Below are positions 47,151 to 56,302 of a stretch of DNA of 64,000 nt, piece after piece. Each line of letters begins with the position of its first letter. The first letter of the stretch is position 1. The stretch is from Roseovarius sp. THAF9 (lineage in GTDB: Bacteria > Pseudomonadota > Alphaproteobacteria > Rhodobacterales > Rhodobacteraceae). The stretch is from NCBI RefSeq assembly GCF_009363715.1, contig NZ_CP045404.1, positions 2,262,001 through 2,326,000 of the forward strand. Direction: 5' to 3'. The notes below the pieces were generated by a model. That model saw only the letters and a list, made by a program, of their open reading frames with translations, was not told the DNA's origin and did not search any database. A program made the translations under genes and the position numbers.

Positions 47151-48143
47151 ATGCCGCTCTTGCAGATCGACGCCACGCCACTTGGTCCTCGCCTTCACGA
47201 TGCGGCGCAGCCGCTTCTGTCGACCCTGCGCCGCGCGCTTGTCCGCCCCGGTCCAGTCATCATCATGACCCACGGGTTCAAATTCGAACCAGGCCATCCC
47301 AATGCCTGTCCGCACACCCATATCCTGTCGCTCGCCCCCAAAAGCGGCACTTGGAAAGCCAAAAGCTGGCCACGCGGTCTGGGATTCGGCGCAGGCAACC
47401 GTGACGAAGGACTCGCAATCGGGTTCGGCTGGTCCGCCCGCGGCTCCATCTGGGACGCCTACAAGCAGGCCGAACAGGCTGGCTTTTGCCTTGCCGACCT
47501 TGTGTCGATGATACGCCGGGTGGCCCCGGACCGCCCCGTGCATTTGATGGCGCATTCGATGGGCGCACGCGTGGCACTTGGCGCGCTGCCGCGTCTTCGG
47601 GCCGGCGCGATTGGCCGTGTACTGCTGCTAAACGGTGCCGAATTCGGCACCGCCGCCCGCGCGGCTATCGAGAGCGATGCAGGCCGCGCCGCCGAAATCA
47701 TCAGCGTCACCACGCGCGAGAACGACCTGTTCGATTTCCTTATGGAACGCCTGATCTCGGCCCCTGAACACGGCGACCGCAGCCTCGCGCAGGCGCTGCC
47801 GCAACGGCAGAACACCCTGACGGTGCAGCTTGATCACCCCGATACCCTGCCCTCGTTGGAACGCACCGGGTTCCGCGTGGCGCCGGGGCGAGCGCGATTC
47901 TACTGTCATTGGTCGACCTATCTGCGCGAGGGTCTGTTCGATTTCTACCGCGCCCTGCTACGCGAACCTCAGCACGTCACGTTGTCGCGGCTTCGTGCAC
48001 AGCTGCCGGACATGCCAGATCCGCGCTGGTCGCGCGTCTTGCCTTGGCCCAAACCCGGGATGGCAACTCTCCCGTTTTTCTCCCGCCAGCCTCAGGCAAG
48101 GCTGTCTTCGGGCGGCATCACAAGCAGCACGATGAACCAATAA
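47151..48143 (+). CDS. Alpha/beta-hydrolase fold protein
   Basis: 330 residues. Strand 3 and oxyanion region VIIMTHGFKFEPGHPNAC, then the nucleophile elbow HLMAHSMGARVALGAL (Ser in GHSxG-like HSMGA), with acid and base candidates ENDLFDFLMERL and FYCHWSTYLREGLFDFYRALL. No signal peptide, so cytoplasmic. Related to the DUF900-like/serine hydrolase group; substrate unknown. It is divergent from metZ. Its 3' end overlaps the next minus-strand gene tail to tail by 52 bp. Confidence 0.82.
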   Translation: MPLLQIDATPLGPRLHDAAQPLLSTLRRALVRPGPVIIMTHGFKFEPGHPNACPHTHILSLAPKSGTWKAKSWPRGLGFGAGNRDEGLAIGFGWSARGSIWDAYKQAEQAGFCLADLVSMIRRVAPDRPVHLMAHSMGARVALGALPRLRAGAIGRVLLLNGAEFGTAARAAIESDAGRAAEIISVTTRENDLFDFLMERLISAPEHGDRSLAQALPQRQNTLTVQLDHPDTLPSLERTGFRVAPGRARFYCHWSTYLREGLFDFYRALLREPQHVTLSRLRAQLPDMPDPRWSRVLPWPKPGMATLPFFSRQPQARLSSGGITSSTMNQ

Positions 48144-48694
48144 GCCGCGTGCACGAGAAACGCCGCGATCATCATCGCCGACATCCACACCACCAGTGAC
48201 CCAGTCGCGATCAAGGCTTCGTTCACACAGAGGAAGACCAATGCGAACCAGGCATTGATCCGCAAGAGCGACACCGGTCGCCCCTCCGTCACGCTGTGCG
48301 TAATCCGCGCCATGACCTCCCGCTCGCGTCGGACGCCCATCAGCATCACCAGAAGCACGAAAACGCAAGCACCGGATAACAGTCGCTGGCTGAACAGCGG
48401 ATCATTGATGCCCAGTTGCAGCGCCGACAAACCGGTGACAATCACCACAGGCCAGACCATCCTGGCGCGGTTCCCGTCATTCAGGTGAATGGCGGCATTT
48501 GGCAGGCTGCGCCAAACCGCATGAGCTTGCGCCAGCACCAGAACCAGAACGAAAACCCGGTCCTCCGGCATCCCCGTCGCGTTAAGCCCGATCCAGAGGA
48601 TCAGCATGATCACGAGGGGAAGAAGCGTCTCTGCCCGCATCGGCGGAATTGAGGCGAACGCGTCACGGACGCGGGAAATCATGGCACATGTCAT
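48092..48694 (-). CDS. Hypothetical membrane protein
   Basis: About 200 residues from ATG 48694 (MTCAMISRVRDAFASIPPMRAETLL), five or six hydrophobic helices such as TLLPLVIMLILWIGLNATG, VFVLVLVLAQAHAVW, MVWPVVIVTGLSALQLGI and VWMSAMMIAAFLVHAAYWFIVLLVM. AAGGA precedes this start; in-frame ATGs at 48757 and 48715 are alternatives. The C-terminus overlaps the convergent hydrolase gene by 52 bp. No motif recognised. Confidence 0.7.
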   Translation of the reverse strand: MTCAMISRVRDAFASIPPMRAETLLPLVIMLILWIGLNATGMPEDRVFVLVLVLAQAHAVWRSLPNAAIHLNDGNRARMVWPVVIVTGLSALQLGINDPLFSQRLLSGACVFVLLVMLMGVRREREVMARITHSVTEGRPVSLLRINAWFALVFLCVNEALIATGSLVVWMSAMMIAAFLVHAAYWFIVLLVMPPEDSLA

Positions 48695-48780
48695 GTTCCT
48701 TGCGTGACGCATCATTGGGGCGAAAGTTTGACCCGCGAAGCGGATCTCCTGCAGCACGGGCTCAAAGGCAACAAAAACGG

Positions 48781-49386
48781 TCAGGGCTTTCCGCTGTCGT
48801 CCGTCCCATGCTCGGCGATCAGCTTGCCCTGCATCATGAAAAACACGAACATCGCCGCCATCAGCCCGAAGGTTTTGAAATAGACCCAGGTTTCCTCGCT
48901 TTGCGTACGCCAGACCAGTTCATTGAGCACGGCCATGGAGAAGAAGAAGATCGTGATTCGCTTGGTCAGGATCATCCAGCCCTCATCCGTCAGCGGCATC
49001 AGGCCGTCCATAACGTATTGCAAGTAGGACCGCCCGCGCAGAAGCCCGACGCCGAGAACCGTGCCGAAGAACAGGTAGATGATCGTCGGCTTCATCTGGA
49101 AAAATTTCGGATCGTTCAGCCACACGGTCAGCCCGCCGAACACGACCACCAGCACTGCCGTCAGGATCTGCATTTTCGACAGGTGTCCCGTCAGCTTCCA
49201 CATTAGCGCGGTACAGATTAGCAGCACGGGGATGAAGACCGCCGTGATGATGATGAACCCTTCGTATTCCGTACCGCCGATGCTGAACGTGCGGTCCTTC
49301 AGCAGCAGGTAAGCCACGAAGAAGCCAAGCACCGGGCCGAATTCCAGCACCGCCTTCAGTTTGCCATTCGCGTTCTTGTCGTCCAT
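48781..49386 (-). CDS. yciB: Inner-membrane-spanning protein YciB (IspA/IspZ family)
   Basis: 201 residues with five or six membrane helices. Family signatures: KAVLEFGPVLGFFVAYLLLKDR near the start, MKPTIIYLFFGTVLGVGLLRGRSYLQYVMDG and WMILTKRITIFFFSMAVLNELVWR. YciB is needed for normal septation and envelope integrity. A short polar N-terminus precedes the first helix as usual. It follows a DMT transporter gene by 18 bp on the same strand, a layout found near ftsY in Rhodobacteraceae. Confidence 0.94.
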   Translation of the reverse strand: MDDKNANGKLKAVLEFGPVLGFFVAYLLLKDRTFSIGGTEYEGFIIITAVFIPVLLICTALMWKLTGHLSKMQILTAVLVVVFGGLTVWLNDPKFFQMKPTIIYLFFGTVLGVGLLRGRSYLQYVMDGLMPLTDEGWMILTKRITIFFFSMAVLNELVWRTQSEETWVYFKTFGLMAAMFVFFMMQGKLIAEHGTDDSGKP

Positions 49387-49403
49387 CGTCTCGCCTCTTC
49401 GCT

Positions 49404-50306
49404 TCAGCCGCCACTCTCAACTATGACCGCGCCGGCTGCAATCAATGCCATCAGCGCGATCCGCCGCGGCCCCACCGTTTCTTTCAGGATCAGCCACCCG
49501 ATCAGGGCGGCAAACACCGTCGATGTTTCGCGCAGCACCGCCGCCTCGCCCACCTTGTCCAGCCGTGTGGCCATCATGACCGACCCGAATGAAAAGAAGG
49601 CGATGAACCCGCCTGCAAAGCCGCGCACCAGCAGCGGACCGGGCTCCGGCGCATCCTTCATACCGCGCCATCGGCGGTAGGCGATCACCGGAAAGATCAG
49701 CCCGTCGATCATGAAGAACCACGCAAGAAATGTGAACGGATCCGCGGTGGCGCGGATACCGTAGGCGTCGTATGTCGTGTACAGCGCCACGAAGAGCCCG
49801 GTCAGCACCGCCAACGCCAGCGCGGCGGGCATGGTCTCTCGATCCAGCTTGATCGTGCGCAGGTTATAGATTGCAAGGCCATATATCCCGGCCAGCAAAA
49901 CGGCGACCCCCGTCCACTGCACGAGGTTGAATGTCTCACCGAACAGCAGATAGGCCCCGATCACGGTGAAGAGCGGCCCCGTGCCGCGCACCACCGGATA
50001 GACCACCGTGTAGGCCCCGCGCATATAGGCCATCGCCTGCAATATCTTGTAAAGCGTGTGGATCAGCCACGCGGTGGCGAAGATCACCCACATATGCGGC
50101 TCGGGCCACGGCACCACGAACAGCGCAAAGGGCGCCGCCATCAGCGCATAGGCCCCGTCAATCGCGCCCCGCGTCAGCCACGGATCGTGCCGCCCTTTTT
50201 GCAACGCCCCGAACAGGGCGTGCAAAAGCGCGGCCAGCAAGGCCAGCCCCAAGGCAAGCTGGTGACCGGCCTCGGTCCCCTCCAAGGAAACGATCCATTC
50301 GCTCAT
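49404..50306 (-). CDS. EamA/DMT-family transporter
   Basis: 300 residues with ten helices in two EamA repeats: ALLHALFGALQKGRHDPW and MRGAYTVVYPVVRGTGPLFTVIGAYLLFGETF in repeat one, and EAAVLRETSTVFAALIGWLILKETVGPRRIALMALIAAGAVIVE in repeat two. The second ends with the classic LRETSTVFAALIG motif. Unlike the other DMT protein here it is cotranscribed with yciB (18-bp gap). Substrate unknown. Confidence 0.9.
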   Translation of the reverse strand: MSEWIVSLEGTEAGHQLALGLALLAALLHALFGALQKGRHDPWLTRGAIDGAYALMAAPFALFVVPWPEPHMWVIFATAWLIHTLYKILQAMAYMRGAYTVVYPVVRGTGPLFTVIGAYLLFGETFNLVQWTGVAVLLAGIYGLAIYNLRTIKLDRETMPAALALAVLTGLFVALYTTYDAYGIRATADPFTFLAWFFMIDGLIFPVIAYRRWRGMKDAPEPGPLLVRGFAGGFIAFFSFGSVMMATRLDKVGEAAVLRETSTVFAALIGWLILKETVGPRRIALMALIAAGAVIVESGG

Positions 50307-50345
50307 GTGCCGGTGTCACACCCCCGGCACGATCCGGTCAGTATG

Positions 50346-50870
50346 TCAGCCCGCATGTGTGCCGCGTATAGGATAATCGTTCTCAAGAACGTACTTGATC
50401 CGCGACGGCAGCTTCTCCAACTCCGGGCGCAGAAACGGCGCGTTCGAGATATCCACCATGTGCAAGTTGCCCTCCGGGTTGACCAGGAACAGGCCGGGTT
50501 CCGCGAAGGGCCGGTCGGTTTCCTCGGGCGAGCGTGGGTCTGAAACGTACAGCCCCAGCGCCTGCATCTGCGCCACGTCCATCCCGTACCCCAGCGGCAC
50601 TGAAAGGGAAAGGTCCGCCCGCAATTTCCGCGCCTTGGCTTCGGTATCGGCGGACACGGCCACCACTTCGATTCCCATATCCGCGAATTCTTCGAGCTTC
50701 GGCTCAAGATCCTGTAGATACTGGCGGCAGATCGGGCAGTGGATGCCGCGATAGACGAAGATCAACTGCCACGGGTTTTCCTCGGGCTTGCCAAGACGGA
50801 TCGATCCGCCGTCGAGGCGGTCGATCTCGGTCACGGGAAACGCGGCAGCGGATTGCAGGGCGTTGGGCAT
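50346..50870 (-). CDS. Peroxiredoxin-like redoxin
   Basis: 174 residues from MPNALQSAAAFPVTEIDRLDGG. The thioredoxin-fold active site reads FVYRGIHCPICRQYLQDL, a CxxC (CPIC) rather than the single peroxidatic Cys of AhpC. Other elements: EVVAVSADTEAKARKLRADLSLSVPLGYG and GLFLVNPEGNLHMVDISNAPFLRP. This is the AhpC/TSA superfamily peroxiredoxin-like group; peroxide or disulfide reduction is likely. AAAGGAG lies seven bases before ATG 50870, so longer upstream frames are rejected. Confidence 0.85.
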   Translation of the reverse strand: MPNALQSAAAFPVTEIDRLDGGSIRLGKPEENPWQLIFVYRGIHCPICRQYLQDLEPKLEEFADMGIEVVAVSADTEAKARKLRADLSLSVPLGYGMDVAQMQALGLYVSDPRSPEETDRPFAEPGLFLVNPEGNLHMVDISNAPFLRPELEKLPSRIKYVLENDYPIRGTHAG

Positions 50871-51040
50871 GGGAAAGCTCCTTTCTCGGGGGTGGATGCC
50901 GCCGTCAGCGGTACAGGCATCCGGAATACCTAATGACGAAAACCGGAAACCCAACCCCAGGTTCTCGCGACAGACAGCCAAACTCGCCAAACAATCCGCA
51001 ACGCGACGGAACCCATACAGCATGACGCCGTTGATCCCTC

Positions 51041-51547
51041 ATGCAACCCATGCTCGCCGCCTTCATGGATCAGATCGTGAACGAGGTGCAGGGCACGTTT
51101 TCAGTAGTGCCTGCCTCGGTCGCCTTCGCGCGTCTTAGCGTTGCCGTGGTTCTGGGCGCGTTCATCGGCTTCGAACGTGAAATGCAGGACAAGCCCGCCG
51201 GACTGCGCACGCACATTCTCGTGGCCGTTGCCGCGTGCCTTTTCGTCATCATCGGCCGCGAACTGGCCGCGCTCGATTTCGGCGGCGGCAACAACGAGCA
51301 GCGCAACGATCCCATCCGCATGATCGAGGCAGTGACCGCCGGGGTCGCATTCCTCGCCGCCGGACTGATTTTTACCGCGGGCGACAAGGTGCGCAACGTC
51401 ACCACAGGTGCTTCGCTCTGGCTGGCGGGCGCCGTGGGCCTCGGCTGCGGTGCCGGGCAGATCCCGCTCGCGGCAATGGCCGCCGCAATTGTCGTTATCG
51501 TGCTATTCGTACTGCGCCAGATCGAAAAACTGATTGGCACGCATTGA
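51041..51547 (+). CDS. MgtC/SapB-family membrane protein
   Basis: 168 residues with four to five helices. The MgtC signature is clear: ARLSVAVVLGAFIGFEREMQDKPAGLRTHILVAVAACLFVIIG (with GFERE and GLRTH), then VTAGVAFLAAGLIFTAGDKVRNVTTGASLWLAGAVGLGCGAG. The C-terminal ACT-like domain of some homologues is absent. No ribosome site is evident before ATG 51041; ATG 51050 or 51065 may be the real start. Family members modulate Mg2+ and ATPase homeostasis. Confidence 0.88.
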   Translation: MQPMLAAFMDQIVNEVQGTFSVVPASVAFARLSVAVVLGAFIGFEREMQDKPAGLRTHILVAVAACLFVIIGRELAALDFGGGNNEQRNDPIRMIEAVTAGVAFLAAGLIFTAGDKVRNVTTGASLWLAGAVGLGCGAGQIPLAAMAAAIVVIVLFVLRQIEKLIGTH

Positions 51548-51569
51548 AGCCGCGCGGCATGGGGTTGCC

Positions 51570-52154
51570 TCAAACGGGATAGATGAAATTGTTCACGTGC
51601 CCGTCGACGGTCTTTTCTTTGTCCAGTCGATCCAGCAGGAAAAAGATGCGATGCCGCTGCGGGTCCTGCGGCGCCAGCTTGGGCCGCTCTTTCGATGTCA
51701 CGCCGGTGATCGTCTCATGCCCGTTCAGATAGTCTATGACCGGCGCGGGGTCGCCGGTGACTTCGACAAACAGCTTGAACTGCGTTCCCAGCCGTTTGTG
51801 CAACCGCAGCTTTACGCTGATCGGTGCCGACTTTGACGGCAGCGCCTCGGCAAGTTGAATCACTGTGTTACGCAGACGTCCGTGATGCCGTTCCTGGTCG
51901 CTCGCAAGCGAACTCAGATAGGTGTCGTTCCCATAGCGGATCAGCAAAAGGTTCAGGCTGGTGATGTTCTGCGGCACACCGCTGTGCGGTTCCAGAATGA
52001 ACTCGAATTCCCGCGTGCGAAGGGACAGCTGAAAATAGGCCGCCTGGACCAAGCGGTTGACCACGGTCCAGACCGCACTCGCCACCGCGATGAAAAGTGT
52101 CGTGTCGAAGGCCAGCTCCAGCGTGCTGAACCGCGCCAGGATCTCTTCGATCAT
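51570..52154 (-). CDS. Hypothetical single-pass membrane protein after ftsY
   Basis: 194 residues. One N-terminal membrane segment ([24 protein letters not shown], ~13-36), then a ~155-residue soluble domain ([72 protein letters not shown]). Its start overlaps the ftsY stop as ATGA, so the two are co-translated. No motif recognised. The coupling suggests a link to membrane-protein targeting, but that is inference. Confidence 0.72.
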   Translation of the reverse strand: MIEEILARFSTLELAFDTTLFIAVASAVWTVVNRLVQAAYFQLSLRTREFEFILEPHSGVPQNITSLNLLLIRYGNDTYLSSLASDQERHHGRLRNTVIQLAEALPSKSAPISVKLRLHKRLGTQFKLFVEVTGDPAPVIDYLNGHETITGVTSKERPKLAPQDPQRHRIFFLLDRLDKEKTVDGHVNNFIYPV

Positions 52155-53602
52155 GGCTGTGCGCCCTGCTCCAGCCCTGTCAGCGCCGCGGCGAAATCCT
52201 CGGGGTCGAACGGCGCAAGATCGTCGATCTGCTCGCCCACGCCGATGGCGTGAATGGGCAGCCCGAACATGTCCGCTAGCGCCACCAGCACGCCGCCCTT
52301 CGCGGTGCCGTCCAGCTTTGTCATCACAAGACCCGAGACATCGGCCAACTGCTGGAACGTCTTGACCTGGCTCAACGCGTTCTGCCCCGTCGTGGCGTCC
52401 AGCACCAGCAGCGTGTTGTGCGGCGCATCCGGATCCTTCTTTCGAATGACGCGCACGATCTTGGCCAGCTCCTCCATCAGGTCGGCGCGGTTCTGCAATC
52501 GCCCCGCCGTGTCGATCATCAACAGGTCCGCGCCGTCCTTTTCGGCGCGGTCCATGGCGTCGAAGGCAAGGCTCGCGGGGTCACTGCCCTCGGGCGCGGT
52601 CAGTACCGGCACGCCCGCACGGTCGCCCCAGACCTGCAACTGCTCCACCGCCGCGGCGCGAAACGTGTCGCCTGCTGCGATCACCACCGACTTGCCGCCT
52701 GCCTTGAACTGGCTCGCCAGCTTGCCGATGGTCGTGGTCTTGCCCGACCCGTTGACGCCAACCACCAGCACCACCTGCGGGCGTTTGGGGTAAAGCGGCA
52801 TAGGCTTGGCCACAGCCTCCATGATCCGGGTGATCTCTCGCGCCAGTAGCTCCTTGATCTCCTGGCTCGACAATTTCCGACCCATGCGCCCCTCGGCCAT
52901 GTTGGCCGTGACGCGCAGGGCGGTATCCACGCCCATGTCGGCGGTGATCAGCAGTTCCTCCAGCTGTTCCAACATGTCGTCATCGAGCACGCGGCGCACG
53001 ATCGTTTTCGCCTCGCCACGCCCCAAAAGTCGGCCCAGAAGGCCCGACCGCGCTTGCGGGGCGGCCTCGCTCTTCGGTGTATCGCGCGGGATCTCGATCG
53101 GCGTCGGCATGGGTTGCGGATCAGGGGATCGCACCGGGTCTTCCAACGGCGGAGTCTGCGGCACTTCCTGCGGTGCAGCGGGCGGTTGCTCGGACGGAGG
53201 CGCCGGAATTTCCTGCGGCGACGGCTCCGGTCGCGGCTCCGGCGGCGGTGTCGGACGCGGCTGGGGCTCCGGCTCTGGTTCAGGTTCCGGCTCTGGTTCG
53301 GGTTCAGGTTCCGGTTCGGGCTCCGGTGTCGGCTCGGGCTGAGGCTCCGGCCTGGGGCTCGGCTCAGGCTCCTCTACGGGTTCCGGCTCGGGCTCTGGTT
53401 TCGGTTCTGGCCTTGGGTCGGGTGCCGGTGTGGGTTCAGGCTCTGCTGTCGACTCCGGAGACGCCTCTTGCGCCGGATCGGGCTCAGCCGCCTCGGTCAC
53501 CTCCTCGGCTTCGCCCCCGTCCTCGACAATCGCGTCCAATCCCTCCTCCAGCTTCGAGGAAGACTTGAACAACCGATCTTTCAGCTTGCGGAAAAACGCC
53601 AT
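52151..53602 (-). CDS. ftsY: Signal recognition particle receptor FtsY with long Pro-Glu repeat
   Basis: 483 residues from [21 protein letters not shown], an amphipathic membrane-targeting start. Residues ~30-240 form an acidic A-domain with a long Pro-Glu repeat ([14 protein letters not shown]..), encoded by hexanucleotide repeats near 53240-53400. The NG GTPase domain is complete: [18 protein letters not shown] (P-loop), [39 protein letters not shown] and [12 protein letters not shown]. FtsY docks SRP-ribosome complexes at the membrane. The proline-rich repeat is unusual in length but replaces a domain known to vary. Confidence 0.96.
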   Translation of the reverse strand: MAFFRKLKDRLFKSSSKLEEGLDAIVEDGGEAEEVTEAAEPDPAQEASPESTAEPEPTPAPDPRPEPKPEPEPEPVEEPEPSPRPEPQPEPTPEPEPEPEPEPEPEPEPEPEPQPRPTPPPEPRPEPSPQEIPAPPSEQPPAAPQEVPQTPPLEDPVRSPDPQPMPTPIEIPRDTPKSEAAPQARSGLLGRLLGRGEAKTIVRRVLDDDMLEQLEELLITADMGVDTALRVTANMAEGRMGRKLSSQEIKELLAREITRIMEAVAKPMPLYPKRPQVVLVVGVNGSGKTTTIGKLASQFKAGGKSVVIAAGDTFRAAAVEQLQVWGDRAGVPVLTAPEGSDPASLAFDAMDRAEKDGADLLMIDTAGRLQNRADLMEELAKIVRVIRKKDPDAPHNTLLVLDATTGQNALSQVKTFQQLADVSGLVMTKLDGTAKGGVLVALADMFGLPIHAIGVGEQIDDLAPFDPEDFAAALTGLEQGAQP

Positions 53603-53698
53603 GATCCACCCTTGCTTTCTGATCTCTCCAGTTAAACCCCCGCGTTCGGGATGAAAACCCACCATTGACAAGCGCGGACGACCGGCAACCATGCCCAC

Positions 53699-54586
53699 AT
53701 GCTTCTCCGCCTCGCCCTTCTCTTGGTGATGCTCATGCCCGGCCCTGCGCTGGCGACGCCACCCGATACGATCTGCTCCACCGACAAATGGGGGCCACAG
53801 GTCTGCATCCGCAAGGCCCATTTCGTCTACGACACCTGCACCGCACTTCAGACCTTCGCCAAGCGCCACGGGCTAGACCCGCATTTCTTCGCTCGTCTCA
53901 TCTGGCAGGAAAGCCGCTTCGACCCCAATGCGCTCAGCCACGCCAATGCCCGCGGCATTGCCCAGTTCATACCCTCCACGGCCAAGTTGCGCGGCCTTTC
54001 CGACCCTTACAACCCGGCGGAGGCGCTCGATCATTCCGCACAGTACCTGGCTAAAATGGCCCGTCGTTACGGCAATCTCGGACTAGCCGCCATCGGCTAT
54101 AACGGCGGCGAACGCCGCGCTGAAGGGCTGATCGCCGGAACTGGCGGGCTGGCACAGGAAACCATCGACTACGTCCGTATCATTACCGGCGTCCCCTACC
54201 CCAACTGGACCGAAAAGCCCGTCCCGGCACCAGACCTGCGCCTGTCAAAAGACCTCCCGTTCGACAAGGCTTGCTTCGATCTTGCCCGCAACCGCCGCAT
54301 GACCGCGCTCAAATCCTATCTGCCCAAGGTCAAGCCATGGGGCATTCAGATGGCTTTTGGTGTCACCAAGAAAGCGTCACTTGCAAAATTCAAGGCGCAG
54401 ACCCGCGCGTGCACCGGCCTAATCGGCAAAGAGGAACCCGACCTTCTGTTTCAAAAAAGCCGTGCCAGCCCCAAGGGCGGGTACTTCATGGCGCGGCTCG
54501 GGCGCGAAAGCCGCGACGCCGCCTGGCGCGACTGCGCGAAATTCAAGAAGGCCGGCTGCATCTGTGCGGTCTATCCAAATGACTGA
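53699..54586 (+). CDS. Exported lytic transglycosylase (SLT domain)
   Basis: 295 residues. Signal peptide [20 protein letters not shown]. The SLT domain has [37 protein letters not shown], with catalytic Glu in WQES, and [25 protein letters not shown]. The C-terminal ~110 residues with four cysteines are an unrecognised extension. It cleaves peptidoglycan to anhydromuropeptides. It is divergent from ftsY. Confidence 0.92.
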   Translation: MLLRLALLLVMLMPGPALATPPDTICSTDKWGPQVCIRKAHFVYDTCTALQTFAKRHGLDPHFFARLIWQESRFDPNALSHANARGIAQFIPSTAKLRGLSDPYNPAEALDHSAQYLAKMARRYGNLGLAAIGYNGGERRAEGLIAGTGGLAQETIDYVRIITGVPYPNWTEKPVPAPDLRLSKDLPFDKACFDLARNRRMTALKSYLPKVKPWGIQMAFGVTKKASLAKFKAQTRACTGLIGKEEPDLLFQKSRASPKGGYFMARLGRESRDAAWRDCAKFKKAGCICAVYPND

Positions 54587-54794
54587 CTGCGCATGACAAG
54601 AACGCGGATCAAGTCCGGGACGGCCCGAAATAAACCAATGAAAGAACACGAGCCAACGCCCTCACCCTGATGCATGGCGCTCGCTCCCTCACCACGCTGG
54701 CGCGCGATTATCTCGCCCAAACCAAGTCGAAGATTGAGTGAATCGTAATCGTCCCCATGTTAAGAGTTCCCTTGAAGTTGCATCCGACAGGCCC

Positions 54795-55859
54795 ATGAAA
54801 GATTTACGCCTTTTCACCATCGCGACATGCCTGTCTGTCCTGCTGATCGGGCTAAGTGCGGCGTGGGGCGGTGCCTGGGCGTGGATCGCCCTTGGCTATC
54901 TTACCGTGCTCACCTTCCTGCTGGACCGCCTTATCGCGGCAGAGGCGGCCAATACCGACCCCGACGCCGAGTTCCCCGCAGCAGACAACCTTCTGACGGT
55001 ATTGGGCGTGTCGCATTTCGCGCTTTATGGCGCGGCGCTATGGGCCATCGCCGGTCCCTCCGGCCTTGGCGGCCTGGAGCGGTTTCTCACCGGCTTCGCG
55101 ACCGGGCTTTTCTTCGGTCAGGTGTCGCATCCCGTCGCACATGAACTGATCCACCGCCCGAAACGCGCGAAACGCGTTCTGGGCCGCCTGATCTACACGT
55201 CCCTGCTGGTCGGCCATCACGCAAGCGCTCATCTACGCGTGCACCATGTCCACGTGGGCAGCGATGCGGACCCCAACAGTGCAAGACCCGGTGAAGGATT
55301 CTACCGCTACGCCCTGCGGGCCAGCGCCGGATCGTTTCGCGCCGGTCTCGCGGCCGAGAACCGCTTGCGCGCGGGCCGCAAACCGGTGTGGACCCACCCA
55401 TACGCGCTCTATCTCGGCGGGGCGGCGGCGCTGAGCATCGCAGCGCTCGTTTTCGGCGGCCCCGATGCGCTTTTGGCGGTGCTGGCGCTGTCGCTCTACG
55501 CGCAGATGCAGATTCTGCTGTCGGACTATGTGCAGCATTACGGCCTGCGCCGCGCCGCCCTGCCCGACGGCCGATTGGAGCCGGTGGGACCGCAGCACTC
55601 CTGGAACGCGCCGCACTGGTTCTCTTCAGCGCTCATGCTCAATGCGCCGCGCCATTCCGACCATCATGTCACCCCGGCGCGCGGTTACCCGGCGCTGCAA
55701 CTTGATCCCGAAACCATGCCGATGTTGCCGATGCCCTTGCCATTCATGGCTACGGTCGCGCTATTTCCAACGCTCTGGCGCCGGATGATGGACCGACGTT
55801 GTGCCATGTGGCGCGATCGTGCCGAGCGGCGCGCATCTGGGGCAATGGCCGGCGAATAA
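54795..55859 (+). CDS. AlkB-like integral-membrane diiron hydroxylase
   Basis: 354 residues from MKDLRLFTIATCLSVLLIG; several membrane helices. The histidine boxes that bind the diiron centre are present: HPVAHELIHRPKR (HExxH-type), GHHASAHLRVHHVHVG and LNAPRHSDHHVTPARGYPAL. These match alkane-1-monooxygenases (AlkB), which hydroxylate terminal methyl groups, usually with rubredoxin. No rubredoxin gene is adjacent. Length is a little short of ~400. A GTG start 19 codons upstream (54738) is possible. The substrate (alkane or other lipid chain) is inferred. Confidence 0.85.
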   Translation: MKDLRLFTIATCLSVLLIGLSAAWGGAWAWIALGYLTVLTFLLDRLIAAEAANTDPDAEFPAADNLLTVLGVSHFALYGAALWAIAGPSGLGGLERFLTGFATGLFFGQVSHPVAHELIHRPKRAKRVLGRLIYTSLLVGHHASAHLRVHHVHVGSDADPNSARPGEGFYRYALRASAGSFRAGLAAENRLRAGRKPVWTHPYALYLGGAAALSIAALVFGGPDALLAVLALSLYAQMQILLSDYVQHYGLRRAALPDGRLEPVGPQHSWNAPHWFSSALMLNAPRHSDHHVTPARGYPALQLDPETMPMLPMPLPFMATVALFPTLWRRMMDRRCAMWRDRAERRASGAMAGE

Positions 55860-55899
55860 CGCGGTGGCACCACCGGCACACATCTGTCAGGATCGAACC

Positions 55900-56295
55900 A
55901 TGCGCCTGTTGCTTGTCCTTTCCTTGCTTTTCACCCCCTGCGCCGCCGCCGCGCAAGACCACATGACGGCGGCGGAGTTCGACGCTTACACGCGCGGGAA
56001 AACCTTCTATTACGGTGCACAAGGCGCCCCATACGGCGGCGAGGAATATCTCGAGAACCGTCGCGTGCGCTGGTCTTTCCTCGACGGCCGCTGTCAGGAA
56101 GGCGAGTGGTACGAGGACGATGGCCTGATCTGTTTCGTCTATGAAAACAACCCCGAGCCGCAATGCTGGAGTTTCCAGCGCTCGGGTGGCGGCCTTGTGG
56201 CGCAATTCCAGAACGACCCTGCCCAAACCCAGCTTTACGAGATGGAACAGACGGGCGAGCCACTGCATTGCCTCGGCCCCGAAGTCGGCGTCTGA
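55900..56295 (+). CDS. Small exported Cys-containing protein
   Basis: 131 residues. Signal peptide MRLLLVLSLLFTPCAAAAQ; the mature ~112 residues contain four cysteines (DGRCQEGEWYEDDGLICFVYENNPEPQCW, LHCLG) likely forming two disulfides, and a run of Tyr/Trp/Glu. The pattern FYYGAQGAPYGGEEYLENRRVRWSFLDGRCQEGEWYEDD recalls Rhodobacteraceae periplasmic proteins I cannot name. It follows the AlkB-like gene by 40 bp. Function unknown. Confidence 0.72.
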   Translation: MRLLLVLSLLFTPCAAAAQDHMTAAEFDAYTRGKTFYYGAQGAPYGGEEYLENRRVRWSFLDGRCQEGEWYEDDGLICFVYENNPEPQCWSFQRSGGGLVAQFQNDPAQTQLYEMEQTGEPLHCLGPEVGV

Positions 56296-56302
56296 GTCGG
56301 TG

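Noticed and set aside
53240..53400. Regular short repeats suggesting a CRISPR or tandem array
   Set aside because: They are hexanucleotide codons for Pro-Glu inside the FtsY A-domain frame, with no spacers.
54587..54794. Gap between the lytic transglycosylase and the AlkB-like gene
   Set aside because: Checked for RNA genes, terminators and short frames; nothing beyond a GTG that could extend the AlkB-like protein.
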